Of a DNA stretch of 38,435 nucleotides, positions 8,589-16,549 are shown in pieces. Location: the NCBI RefSeq assembly GCF_009914725.1, contig NZ_JAAAWJ010000018.1, positions 1 to 38,435 of the forward strand, in the 5' to 3' direction. Numbering within the stretch: the first letter of the stretch is position 1; every line of letters begins with the position of its first letter. The position numbers and the translations under genes are program-made. This DNA is from Methanogenium sp. MK-MG. Lineage in GTDB: Archaea; Halobacteriota; Methanomicrobia; Methanomicrobiales; Methanomicrobiaceae. Under the pieces are notes generated by a model, which was not told the origin of the DNA, did not search any database, and saw only the letters and a list, made by a program, of their open reading frames with translations.

Positions 8589-10517
8589 GTGGAAGCCGTA
8601 GATTCCTCTCCAACATTTCTCGGTAGGCTACGCTTTGAACATCTGTTTATTGTAATCTTCATTATCGCGCTAATTCTGCGCTTTCTTCTTCTTGACCTGA
8701 AACTCTTTCATCATGACGAGGCAGTGCATGCCTGGTTCTCGTTTAAACTGCTGACCGAAGGTGTCTATGTATATGATCCGATCTATCACGGGCCGCTTCT
8801 GTATTATACGACCGCGGGTATGTTCGCCCTCTTTGGCGATTCTGATCTGATCGGACGGATTATACCCGCGCTCTTAGGATCTCTGATGGTGCTTCTCGTC
8901 TGGCCGATACACCGGCTGGGATACCTTGGGAGGCGTAGCGCCCTTATTGCTGCGTTATTCCTTGCCATATCTCCGGATATGGTCTACTTCTCCCGTTTCC
9001 TGCGCAATGATATATTCATCGCGTTTTTTTCCCTGCTCCTTGTGGTGGCACTCCTGTACTATCTTGAGTACGGGCAGCGCCGCTATGTCATTGTGGCAGC
9101 CCTTGCAGCAGGACTGGGCTGCTGTTCAAAGGAGAATATGCCCCTCATCCTGATGGTCTTCGGGGTCTTCCTCATCGCAGCAGTGCTGCTGAAGTGGGTG
9201 CACCTGAAGAAGGGATGGTGGATGGACTTCATCCTTGGTGCTGTGGTGATGCTGGCCGTGGGTTCGCTGTTCTATTCATCGTTCGGTGCACATCCCGAGG
9301 TGTTGTGGACAGGTGCGTTCCAGGCCATTGAACACTGGACAGCGATGTCGTCCCAGCAGCGTCTGGGCGGGCCGCCGTATTTCTATATCCTGCTCTTCCT
9401 GCTCTATGAGGTGCCCATATACCTCCTGGCACTGGTGGGAACCGTGCAGGCAGCTCTCTGTGCCCTCTTCCTCTGGAAACAGAGACAGCAGTCAGCAGAA
9501 TCAGAAGTATCTTCCGGGGCAGTGACCGGGGAAGACGATGATACGCTCTGCAAAACCGGTCTCCCGGAGTTTGATGAAGACAGGGCAGAGAGTTGCAGCA
9601 TGCCTGTTCTGTCGGAAGTGACGGATGTTACGACAACAGAACATGCCGGGATATCATATTATGAATCAGATGCTGAACCTGAATCAGATACGGGATTAAA
9701 TACAGAATCCGGATCAGAATTCGAATCAAAACCCGCCGAACCTGCAGTCAGTCAGGCAGATGCAGCAGATGAAGTGGCAGCCACTCCGGCCCAAACAGAG
9801 AGCAGAGTATCACTTCTCTTCTCCCGGGCGGGTGCCCTCTGCCATGGTGCAGATACTCCGGGATTTGACCGCCACCTTGGCTTTACCCTCTTCTGTATAT
9901 GGTGGATGTGTGCGTCACTCGGCATCTATGCCATCATCGGTGAGAAGGTGCCGTGGCTGATTTTGCATCAGCTCCTTCCGATGATCTTTGTGGCGGCATT
10001 TTTAATGACACGCAAAAAGGCGATACTGGCTCTCGCGCTGTCCGTCTTCCTCATCGTGATGATGGCGCATGTCGCCTTCACTCCTGCCGATATCAATGAA
10101 CCGATTGTGCAGGTGCAGAACTCTGAGGAGTTGCGGGAACTCTTCCGCCTCATCGACGCAGGGAATAAGTCTGCGGTGACGACAGAGGGTGTATGGCCGC
10201 TGCCGTGGTACTACCGTGGCGAGCGTGCGGAGAAAATAACCTATCTCTCGTCTGTGGCCGACAATCCGGATTATTTTGCAGACGGGACGTATGACGTCAT
10301 CGTATCCGGCAGTCCGGACGGATTTTCTAACGTAACAGGGTATCTGCGAAGAGATGTTATCCGGCAGAGTTACTGGTTCTCCATCTATGACAACGGAGAC
10401 CGGCTGGCCGCATACTATTTCTTACGCGACGGAAAACTGGGCAGTGTGAACTGGAATATCTTTGTTCCCAAAAACACCATTTCGGGAACGGATATTCCGG
10501 TGAATGCTACGGCCTGA
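8589..10517 (+). CDS. PMT-like polytopic membrane protein (TIGR03663/Agl23-like)
   Basis: A 642-residue integral membrane protein of the PMT-related family that often occurs in the same genomes as the DUF2298/YYY family, which is also present here at 16.5 kb. The invariant DE dipeptide (residues 43-44 in FHHDEAVHAW) and HGP tripeptide (67-69) sit in the first loop after TM1, as in lipid-linked-sugar glycosyltransferases of the GT-C fold. Many TM helices follow, with a soluble C-terminal tail. Function is unproven; some databases call the family flippase-activity-associated Agl23. Odd: residues ~300-405 are a hydrophilic, very acidic Ser/Glu-rich insert between helices. The start is a GTG, 9 nt after rpsJ, with GGTG before it. 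Confidence 0.82.
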   Translation: MEAVDSSPTFLGRLRFEHLFIVIFIIALILRFLLLDLKLFHHDEAVHAWFSFKLLTEGVYVYDPIYHGPLLYYTTAGMFALFGDSDLIGRIIPALLGSLMVLLVWPIHRLGYLGRRSALIAALFLAISPDMVYFSRFLRNDIFIAFFSLLLVVALLYYLEYGQRRYVIVAALAAGLGCCSKENMPLILMVFGVFLIAAVLLKWVHLKKGWWMDFILGAVVMLAVGSLFYSSFGAHPEVLWTGAFQAIEHWTAMSSQQRLGGPPYFYILLFLLYEVPIYLLALVGTVQAALCALFLWKQRQQSAESEVSSGAVTGEDDDTLCKTGLPEFDEDRAESCSMPVLSEVTDVTTTEHAGISYYESDAEPESDTGLNTESGSEFESKPAEPAVSQADAADEVAATPAQTESRVSLLFSRAGALCHGADTPGFDRHLGFTLFCIWWMCASLGIYAIIGEKVPWLILHQLLPMIFVAAFLMTRKKAILALALSVFLIVMMAHVAFTPADINEPIVQVQNSEELRELFRLIDAGNKSAVTTEGVWPLPWYYRGERAEKITYLSSVADNPDYFADGTYDVIVSGSPDGFSNVTGYLRRDVIRQSYWFSIYDNGDRLAAYYFLRDGKLGSVNWNIFVPKNTISGTDIPVNATA

Positions 10518-10518
10518 C

Positions 10519-10552
10519 GGGTTTTCCTTTTTCACGTTCTCTTTTTTTTCTC
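10519..10552 (+). terminator. T-rich terminator after the Agl23-like gene
   Basis: Immediately after the TGA come three T-runs, the longest of eight T at about 10542-10549. This is the archaeal intrinsic-termination pattern, ending the tuf-rpsJ-membrane protein transcript. Confidence 0.65.
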
Positions 10553-10690
10553 CGGTCATTTTGGTTTGAAAATTTTTCAGCAATGTTTCCCCTACTGTCG
10601 CATGGTATCACTATTAACTGAAAATGAAATAACTGGTTGAGGATGCATTCTTCTAAAAAAGGATTGATTTAATTGTAAGTCTGGAGTGAA

Positions 10691-11014
10691 TCAGTCCGAC
10701 AATGAATATTTTTTTAACATTTTATCTATATCATCATCTTTTTCAGGATTTGGCATATAGATTTTTGGTTCAAGTTTACTTTCAAGCGCATATTTCCTCT
10801 CAATATAGGAATTCTCAATGGATTTTTGCACGCACCGATTATACTCCTCCAGTGTATAAATTCCACTAAAATAATCTTCAGTTTGAGGTACTGATATCCG
10901 GTTTTTTACAAACACCAATAATTGATAGAGCATTTTGTCCTCTGGCGTCAATTCGGCATCAGATCTAATTTTTTCACAAAATGTTTCAACATTTTTTTCA
11001 CTTTCAAGAACCAT
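10691..11014 (-). CDS. AT-rich hypothetical protein
   Basis: A 107-residue, highly charged, Lys/Glu-rich soluble protein that I do not recognise. There is no signal peptide or TM segment, and it is predicted mostly helical. Its base composition is far more AT-rich than that of neighbouring genes, and it sits in an AT-rich island of about 0.6 kb between the glycosylation gene and the cetZ operon, which suggests acquisition from elsewhere. It has its own TATA box (AATATATATGA) 28 nt before the ATG, implying leaderless expression. It could be an orphan toxin, antitoxin or phage remnant, but no motif supports any of these. Confidence 0.6.
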   Translation of the reverse strand: MVLESEKNVETFCEKIRSDAELTPEDKMLYQLLVFVKNRISVPQTEDYFSGIYTLEEYNRCVQKSIENSYIERKYALESKLEPKIYMPNPEKDDDIDKMLKKYSLSD

Positions 11015-11036
11015 AGGTTGAGTTATCTATTTTTAT

Positions 11037-11046
11037 CATATATATT
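11037..11046 (-). promoter_or_regulatory. TATA box of the AT-rich orphan gene
   Basis: Minus-strand AATATATATG centred 28 nt before the ATG at 11014, so the mRNA should start at or next to the start codon. Confidence 0.55.
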
Positions 11047-11189
11047 GTGCTCAGATAAAATACGATTCAACTTAAAGATAGAAATGGAGAAAATTATATT
11101 GCCATCACTATGCGTCAGATAAAAACACGTTTTCTTAACAGACAATGAAAGAAAAAAAACAGCTTCAAAAAAACAGTAGAATTAACTGA

Positions 11190-11209
11190 ATAAAAAAAAT
11201 TCGGGACGG
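11190..11209 (-). terminator. T8 terminator of the cetZ / secreted-protein unit
   Basis: On the minus strand a run of eight T (11199-11192) lies 10 nt past the stop of the secreted-protein gene, with no strong stem. Confidence 0.5.
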
Positions 11210-12328
11210 TTATCCCAGCTCATCCCATTTGTTGAACCGTCGGTATATGACAAATCCGATGCCTGCAATGACGACAACGACCACAATGATGATGACATAT
11301 GTCCCGAGTCCGCTGAAGTCAGGAAGCAGCCCGCCTTCGCCGATATCCTCTCTCAGTTCGGTGGACATCGCAAGCGCTTCATTTGCTGTCAGCTGTGCCT
11401 CGTTTGCATTCAGGCGCGACTGGTAGTAATCCTTATTGTCACGGAAATCTTTTGCCTGTGACAACTTTGTCTCTGCGAGAGCCACCTTATTCTGGATAGC
11501 GGTAACACGGGTGTCGCCTGACATGCTCCGGTTGTTGATGAAATAGCTGACATCACCGTTCACCTTGTCGATGGTCACCTGTGCACCATCAATGAGTTTG
11601 CTGGCGTAGGCATCCTCCAGGCTGGCTTCTGCCTGTTCAATGATTGTTCCCGCATCAGCGAGCAGCACATTTGCCTGTGAGTAGCCGGCGGTCTTTGACT
11701 GATCGACTTTGTCGTCCGCCTGTTGGTAGAGCTGTTCGGCCTGTGCGACATTCACACCGAGTGCGGTATACTCATCAATCGATGTACGGAGCTCTCTGAT
11801 CTGCTCTTCGCGGAGATCCCGTGTCTTGTCGACATCCCCGGGGTTGATCACCGTGCGTTCAATGAGCAACTCATTGCCGGGCCAGACTTTGCCGTCCTCA
11901 TCCAGCTGACGCAGGCGGAAGAGGGCGGTTTCAGAGGTCTGTGTGACTGAAGGCACCTTGCCGGAAAGGGCATAGTCAATCGTCACGTCATTCTCATCCG
12001 GGTATGAAAGGTCCCATCCAAGGAGGCGCAGATACCGGCTGCTGGTCTGTTTCGGTATGCCCTGTTTATTCACCAGAACTGTATAATCCCATTCCGGATC
12101 CTCAAGTTCGGTGTATGCCTCAAGCTCCTCTTTGGGATTAAAAGTGCCTTTCTCGCCGCTGCCAGTCAGTTTGACGACAACATGGGCAGTGACCTGTTCC
12201 CCGGGTGCAAGGTCGCCGGATGCCGGTTTCACTTCTGTAACGATCTCAACAAAATTTGCTGCCGCTGCACCCTGCACAAGGCAGAGTGCGAGTATTAATG
12301 AAAGTAGTAGTGTAAATCCCCGTTTCAT
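11210..12328 (-). CDS. Secreted, membrane-anchored coiled-coil protein
   Basis: A 372-residue surface protein. Residues 1-23 form a Sec signal peptide (cleavage after QGAAA). Residues ~24-164 form a beta-rich domain rich in Pro and Gly, shared at about three-quarters identity with the N-terminus of the 1381-residue protein at 27.8-31.9 kb. Residues ~165-335 are long charged helices with coiled-coil character. A TM helix (~343-361) and a short basic tail (YRRFNKWDELG) anchor it. The ATG at 12328 is chosen over an upstream in-frame start because the signal peptide begins there and AGGTGA lies at proper spacing. It follows cetZ by 31 nt in the same operon, which hints at a partnership across the membrane, though this is inference. 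Confidence 0.8.
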   Translation of the reverse strand: MKRGFTLLLSLILALCLVQGAAAANFVEIVTEVKPASGDLAPGEQVTAHVVVKLTGSGEKGTFNPKEELEAYTELEDPEWDYTVLVNKQGIPKQTSSRYLRLLGWDLSYPDENDVTIDYALSGKVPSVTQTSETALFRLRQLDEDGKVWPGNELLIERTVINPGDVDKTRDLREEQIRELRTSIDEYTALGVNVAQAEQLYQQADDKVDQSKTAGYSQANVLLADAGTIIEQAEASLEDAYASKLIDGAQVTIDKVNGDVSYFINNRSMSGDTRVTAIQNKVALAETKLSQAKDFRDNKDYYQSRLNANEAQLTANEALAMSTELREDIGEGGLLPDFSGLGTYVIIIVVVVVIAGIGFVIYRRFNKWDELG

Positions 12329-12482
12329 GGTGTGTCTCACCTGATTTATCTGATTATTATTATTCAAAGAGCGGATCAATCTCGTCTCCGTCGAACATGG
12401 ATGAACGACGTTCTTTGGACTTGACTACATCCTCCTTTGTTTCTTTTGCAATTTCCATCAGTTCACGGATACGCGGTGCGTC
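11837..12482 (-). repeat. Segmental duplication, copy A (cetZ 3' end plus secreted-protein 5' half)
   Basis: This block, from the last ~120 nt of cetZ through the intergenic spacer to codon 164 of the secreted-protein gene, recurs at 31434-32070. Long stretches are identical, including the region encoding KQTSSRYLRLLGWDLSYP. Similarity in both coding and non-coding parts shows DNA duplication rather than shared protein ancestry alone. Confidence 0.88.
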
Positions 12483-13538
12483 TCCGATAGTGGCAAGCAC
12501 AACCACCGCAGCCACCTTTGAACTCTCTGTCGGATAGTCGCCACCACGGACTTCAACACCCGCGATGTTCTCTTCCACCCATGATTTGGACTTCTCGACC
12601 CCTTTGCGATCCATCTCGCCGGGGGGACCTGCTATCAGCACGAGTGCACGTTCAGCAGTGGTGTAATCACATGGCATGGTCAGGCGGCCCAGCATCGCAC
12701 GGCGTACAAGCCCAATGATCTTTGCAGATTTGTCTTCGCCGGTGAGTACTTCCTCTGCTGCTTCACGCTTCTTCAGACCCCTCAGCAGGCCACCTGCAAA
12801 ACCCTGTTTCTGCCTGGTGCTCTTGCTGACGGTTTCAGAGACTGCATATCCGACACTGCTCATTCCACCGCCCCGGAGGGTGTTGATGATCTCACTCGAA
12901 TCAACAACCATCTCCCCGACACCTGCCTTACTGACCTCGCCTGCACGGAATAACACTCCGAATCTGCGGACGATCTCGTCATTGAGGCGCTGGTAGGCAC
13001 CGCGGACACTTTCACCCTCATTCTTCCATGCACTGTTGTCAAACAGGAAGGTGTTGTCAGCTTCATTCACCAGTGTTGACAGACTGCGGGCCGCATTGTA
13101 GGAGTAGAGCCTCCCCTCCTCAGGTGCAGGAAGAATGCCCAGGGCATAGACCGGTTCACGGTAAATTCGTTTAAGGTGACGTGCCAGCACCGGTGATCCA
13201 CCTGATCCCGTACCTCCGCCAAGACCGGCACAGATAACAAATGCATCAATGTCGTGGGTGCCGCGGTTGTCGATGATGTTGATGATGCTGTCAATTTCAT
13301 CTGCGGTGATTTTTGCTCCGGTTACATTGTCAGTGCCGACTCCATGGCCTTTGACCACGGTCTGTCCAATGAGGATGCGGTCTTTGAGCTCGATATTGTC
13401 GAGACCCATAAGATCCGTCCGTGCAGTATTCACCACAATCCCCCGGAAGCTCCTTATCGGTGCCTTCTTGTCCTGTTCTATAAACATGTCGACAATTTTT
13501 CCGCCTGCCTGGCCGAATCCTATGAAAAAAACTCTCAT
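12360..13538 (-). CDS. cetZ: CetZ-type tubulin/FtsZ superfamily protein
   Basis: A 392-residue tubulin-superfamily GTPase. The N-terminal nucleotide loop is GFGQAGGKIVD (8-18), and the tubulin/FtsZ signature GGGTGSG lies at residues 107-113. NEADNTFLFDNSAW and the downstream helices fit the CetZ branch rather than cell-division FtsZ. CetZ proteins in haloarchaea control cell shape and motility; the role in methanogens is not known. The C-terminus is charged (EERRSSMFDGDEIDPLFE-like tail). The ATG at 13538 has GGTG nearby and a TTTTATAATC box about 45-50 nt upstream. The next gene encodes a membrane-anchored surface protein, an unusual operon partner. Part of this gene survives as a broken copy at 31950-32070. 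Confidence 0.88.
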   Translation of the reverse strand: MRVFFIGFGQAGGKIVDMFIEQDKKAPIRSFRGIVVNTARTDLMGLDNIELKDRILIGQTVVKGHGVGTDNVTGAKITADEIDSIINIIDNRGTHDIDAFVICAGLGGGTGSGGSPVLARHLKRIYREPVYALGILPAPEEGRLYSYNAARSLSTLVNEADNTFLFDNSAWKNEGESVRGAYQRLNDEIVRRFGVLFRAGEVSKAGVGEMVVDSSEIINTLRGGGMSSVGYAVSETVSKSTRQKQGFAGGLLRGLKKREAAEEVLTGEDKSAKIIGLVRRAMLGRLTMPCDYTTAERALVLIAGPPGEMDRKGVEKSKSWVEENIAGVEVRGGDYPTESSKVAAVVVLATIGDAPRIRELMEIAKETKEDVVKSKERRSSMFDGDEIDPLFE

Positions 13539-13580
13539 CTGTGAACACCATCTAATCGAATGAAGATAATCGCTTCTTCA

Positions 13581-13590
13581 GATTATAAAA
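13581..13590. promoter_or_regulatory. Divergent TATA element between cetZ and the FAD oxidoreductase operon
   Basis: The motif GATTATAAAA reads as TTTTATAATC on the other strand and can serve as box A in both directions. For cetZ it predicts a ~20-nt leader containing GGTG. For the plus-strand operon it predicts a ~40-nt leader before the ATG at 13653. Confidence 0.45.
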
Positions 13591-13652
13591 CATGTTTCTT
13601 TCATAACTTCAAAAACTTTCTTATGCCAATTCTTGTTAATAATAGATGTATA

Positions 13653-14891
13653 ATGAGAATCTGCATCATAGGCGGGGGATTAACCGGTCTTTCTGCCGCA
13701 TATCGTCTCTCCGGTACGCATTCCGTTGATGTACTGGAGGCCTCAGCAGAGGCCGGCGGACTCCTCTCCTCCTCTCCGGTCCGGGATACCTTTATTGAGC
13801 AGTATTATCACCACTGTTTCTCCGGTGATGCGCATCTCCTGGCGCTCATGGATGAATTAGGCCTCACAGCAGATCTCACCTGGCTCAGCGGGAGCACCGG
13901 TTACTTCAGCGAAGGACACATATATCCGCTGACTACACCCTTTGAGATTCTTCGTTATCCGCTTCTCACGCTGCGTGATAAATTCAGGCTCGGTCTTCTG
14001 ACACTCAGGGCAGGGAAATATCAGGCCTCATCCTATGATGATATGACGGCAGACGAGTTTATTCTGGACACCTGTGGGCGGCATGCCTATGAATCATTCT
14101 TTGCACCTCTGTTGCGCAGCAAATTCGGGGACCGGCGCCATGAGGTATCGGCCGCCTGGCTGATATCACGGATTGCCATCCGTTCAGACCGCGGCCCGCA
14201 GGGGGAACGGCTGGGATATCTGCGGCATGGCTACCAGAGTCTGATCACTGCACTCTCTGATGCGGTGCAGAGAAATGGCGGGGCCATTCATACCGGCACA
14301 CCTGCCCGTTCCCTGGAAAAAACAGAGGACGGGACATGGATGGTCAACGGGACCACCTATGATGCAGTCGTCTCAACGGTCCGGCCCTCCGTTCTCACCG
14401 CTCTGGGCGGCCCTTCCCTCCCTGACATACCGTATCAGGGGGCCGCCTGCGTGACACTGGGCCTCTCCCGTGATGTACTGCAGGGCATATACTGGGTCAA
14501 TGTCAAGGATGAGGCTCCGTATGGTGCTGTCATCGGGCACACCAACTTTGCTCCCATTGAGTGGTACGGAGAACACATCGTCTACCTGGCATCATACTTC
14601 CGGGAAGACCTGCCGGAGGATCATGAAGAACGGATGATCACAGATTTCTGTGAACGATTCGGTGTCTCCCGTGACGAGATCCGCTGGCATCATATGACCA
14701 GTGATACCGCGGCAGGGCCGGTATACGTCACCGGATACCGGAATATCATCCCTCCGTATGAGGTGGACGGCATATACTGCGCCGGTATGTTCTCCCCCCC
14801 GAATTACCCGGAACGGAGTATGGAAGGGTCAGTGGTCGCAGCACAGGCCATTGTGAATCTGATCACGTCCCCGGAGGCGGCCCGTGACTGA
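13653..14891 (+). CDS. NAD(P)/FAD-dependent oxidoreductase, amine-oxidase / protoporphyrinogen-oxidase-like
   Basis: A 412-residue flavoprotein with an N-terminal Rossmann dinucleotide loop GGGLTG (7-12) and an acidic strand end VLEAS. The following GGLLSSSPV region is typical of the amine-oxidase/desaturase superfamily, and the CAGMF stretch near the C-terminus fits the second FAD-binding motif. The substrate is unknown; carotenoid-, polyprenol- or sugar-modifying roles are all possible. The ATG at 13653 is favoured over 13560 because the FAD motif should lie at the N-terminus. It overlaps the next gene by 8 nt and leads a four-gene operon with a glycosyltransferase, a flippase-like protein and a DUF2298 protein. 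Confidence 0.85.
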   Translation: MRICIIGGGLTGLSAAYRLSGTHSVDVLEASAEAGGLLSSSPVRDTFIEQYYHHCFSGDAHLLALMDELGLTADLTWLSGSTGYFSEGHIYPLTTPFEILRYPLLTLRDKFRLGLLTLRAGKYQASSYDDMTADEFILDTCGRHAYESFFAPLLRSKFGDRRHEVSAAWLISRIAIRSDRGPQGERLGYLRHGYQSLITALSDAVQRNGGAIHTGTPARSLEKTEDGTWMVNGTTYDAVVSTVRPSVLTALGGPSLPDIPYQGAACVTLGLSRDVLQGIYWVNVKDEAPYGAVIGHTNFAPIEWYGEHIVYLASYFREDLPEDHEERMITDFCERFGVSRDEIRWHHMTSDTAAGPVYVTGYRNIIPPYEVDGIYCAGMFSPPNYPERSMEGSVVAAQAIVNLITSPEAARD

Positions 14892-15591
14892 ATATGAAGT
14901 CTGTGCCATCCTCCCGGTATACAATGACCGTGAGGCGCTTGAGACAGCCATTCCCCGTTCCATTGAGGTGCTCAGCGGCATCACGGACTCATTCCTGCTG
15001 GCGGTGGCAGAAGACGGCAGCACAGACGGCAGCGCGGAGTTTGTGCATGAATGGGAAGAGAAAGACTCCCGCGTCAGGCTCTTCCATGCAGACGAACGCC
15101 TCGGCCGGGGGACTGCCCTTGCCCGTGTCATCCGTGCGGTGGATGCGGAGATTGTCTGTTACTATGATGTGGATCTCGCAACCGACATGGCACATCTGCC
15201 CGCACTGGTGCAGGCCATCAGGGACGGCAGTGATGTGGCGACCGGGTCGCGCCTGATGCCGGAGAGTGACATTGTGCGCACACAGGGGCGTGAAGTGGCG
15301 AGCCGGGGGTATAATTTTCTGGTGCGGACCGTGCTGAAGAGCAGGCTCTATGACCACCAGTGCGGGTTCAAGGCATTCCGGCGGACCCGCATCCTCCCGC
15401 TGCTGGACACCATTGAGGCGCCCCACTGGTTCTGGGACACCGAACTTCTTGTCCGGGCGCAGAAGACGGGATACCAAATAACAGAATTCCCTGTGCGCTG
15501 GCGGACCAGTGACAAGACGACGGTCAGATTCAGTGACGTGTACGGGATGGGAACAGCGATATTTCATCTGAGGCGGCACCTGAATGATTAA
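14884..15591 (+). CDS. Family 2 glycosyltransferase, dolichyl-phosphate sugar synthase-like
   Basis: A 235-residue GT-A glycosyltransferase of family 2. Visible motifs: ILPVYND (9-15), EDGSTDGS (43-50), the metal-binding DVD (95-97 in YYDVDLATD), GSRLMPES and CGFKAFRR. The layout matches enzymes that move a hexose from a nucleotide sugar to dolichyl (polyprenyl) phosphate on the cytoplasmic face. There are no TM helices, so it is probably peripheral. It starts with GTG overlapping the oxidoreductase stop by 8 nt and ends 8 nt inside the next gene, so translation is likely coupled. Confidence 0.9.
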   Translation: MTEYEVCAILPVYNDREALETAIPRSIEVLSGITDSFLLAVAEDGSTDGSAEFVHEWEEKDSRVRLFHADERLGRGTALARVIRAVDAEIVCYYDVDLATDMAHLPALVQAIRDGSDVATGSRLMPESDIVRTQGREVASRGYNFLVRTVLKSRLYDHQCGFKAFRRTRILPLLDTIEAPHWFWDTELLVRAQKTGYQITEFPVRWRTSDKTTVRFSDVYGMGTAIFHLRRHLND

Positions 15592-16549
15592 AAAGGCCGC
15601 GGCCATTGTGCTGCCCACCATTCTTGCAGTCGGCATCATTGCATACATGCTCTACCGGGTATGGGATGACCTTCTTGTCGCCGTCCAGAATGCGGTCTGG
15701 TCCTATCTTGTTCTTGCAGTAGTCATCTGTGTCGCTGCATGGTTTCTTCGCGGCTTCCGGTACCGTTCCATTCTTGCCAGCCTCGCAGTTTCTGTCTCCA
15801 TCTGGCTCTCCACGGCCTGTATATATCTCTCGCAGACAGCAAACCTCATCGTCCCGGCACGTCTGGGCGACCTGATCAGGCTCTTTATACTGAAGCATGA
15901 GGCAGATGCGACATACACCAGCGGCCTCTCGTCTGTGGTGGTGGAGCGGTTCTTTGACATCGTGACAATCGCTCTTCTGGGTGCGGTGACGCTTCCCTTT
16001 GTCTTGAATGTCCCTGACTGGTTTATCACCGTCATATACGTGGCGCTTGCCCTCTGCGGTATCTTTGTGGTGGTGCTCTTCTCGGTGGGAAGGCTCCGGT
16101 CCGAGAACAAATATCTTAAAATAGGCATTGACCTGCTCAACCAGGTGAAGCAGGCCTCCCTCTCGGCGAAGGGCATCGTCGGTCTCTCGGCCCTTTCCAT
16201 CGTGATATGGCTGACCGATGTGGCGATCTGCTATGTGATTGCCCTGATGTTCGGTGCGGCCGTCCCGTTTGTGGTGGTCACGCTTGCGATTGTCATCGGC
16301 AACCTCGTCAAGGCGGTGCCGCTGACACCCGGTGGTGTCGGCACCTATGAGGTCGCCGTCGCACTGACGCTCTCGCTTGCGGGTGTGGACCCTGCGGTTG
16401 CAACCCTCATCGCCGTCATCGACCACCTTGTGAAGAATGGTGTCACACTTGCAGGTGGTGTGGTCTCGCTCTATGTCTTTGGCGACTGGGCAGTCACTCT
16501 CCTGCGCCGTGCCTTCTCGCACTCCCTGGATGTATCGGAGGTAAAATGA
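15584..16549 (+). CDS. Flippase-like membrane protein (UPF0104 / LPG-synthase TM-region family)
   Basis: A 321-residue polytopic membrane protein, about eight hydrophobic helices, of the UPF0104/AglD-C-terminal-like family. Conserved stretches include ARLGDLIRLF after TM3, VVVERFFD, and PLTPGGVGTYEV near the end, all hallmarks of the family. Related proteins in archaea and bacteria are linked to lipid-linked sugar handling, either as flippase-like proteins or as the membrane half of dolichol-glycosyltransferases. Next to a soluble GT2 enzyme it may be the membrane partner. The ATG lies 8 nt inside the GT2 gene, and the stop overlaps the DUF2298 ATG by 4 nt (ATGA). Confidence 0.88.
   Translation: MIKKAAAIVLPTILAVGIIAYMLYRVWDDLLVAVQNAVWSYLVLAVVICVAAWFLRGFRYRSILASLAVSVSIWLSTACIYLSQTANLIVPARLGDLIRLFILKHEADATYTSGLSSVVVERFFDIVTIALLGAVTLPFVLNVPDWFITVIYVALALCGIFVVVLFSVGRLRSENKYLKIGIDLLNQVKQASLSAKGIVGLSALSIVIWLTDVAICYVIALMFGAAVPFVVVTLAIVIGNLVKAVPLTPGGVGTYEVAVALTLSLAGVDPAVATLIAVIDHLVKNGVTLAGGVVSLYVFGDWAVTLLRRAFSHSLDVSEVK

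Noticed and set aside
15530-16522. 330-codon open frame opposite the flippase-like gene
   Set aside because: Mirror of a hydrophobic gene: charged, His/Asp-rich, low-complexity product. The same holds for the frames opposite the DUF2298 gene (16678-17223 and 17284-18183).
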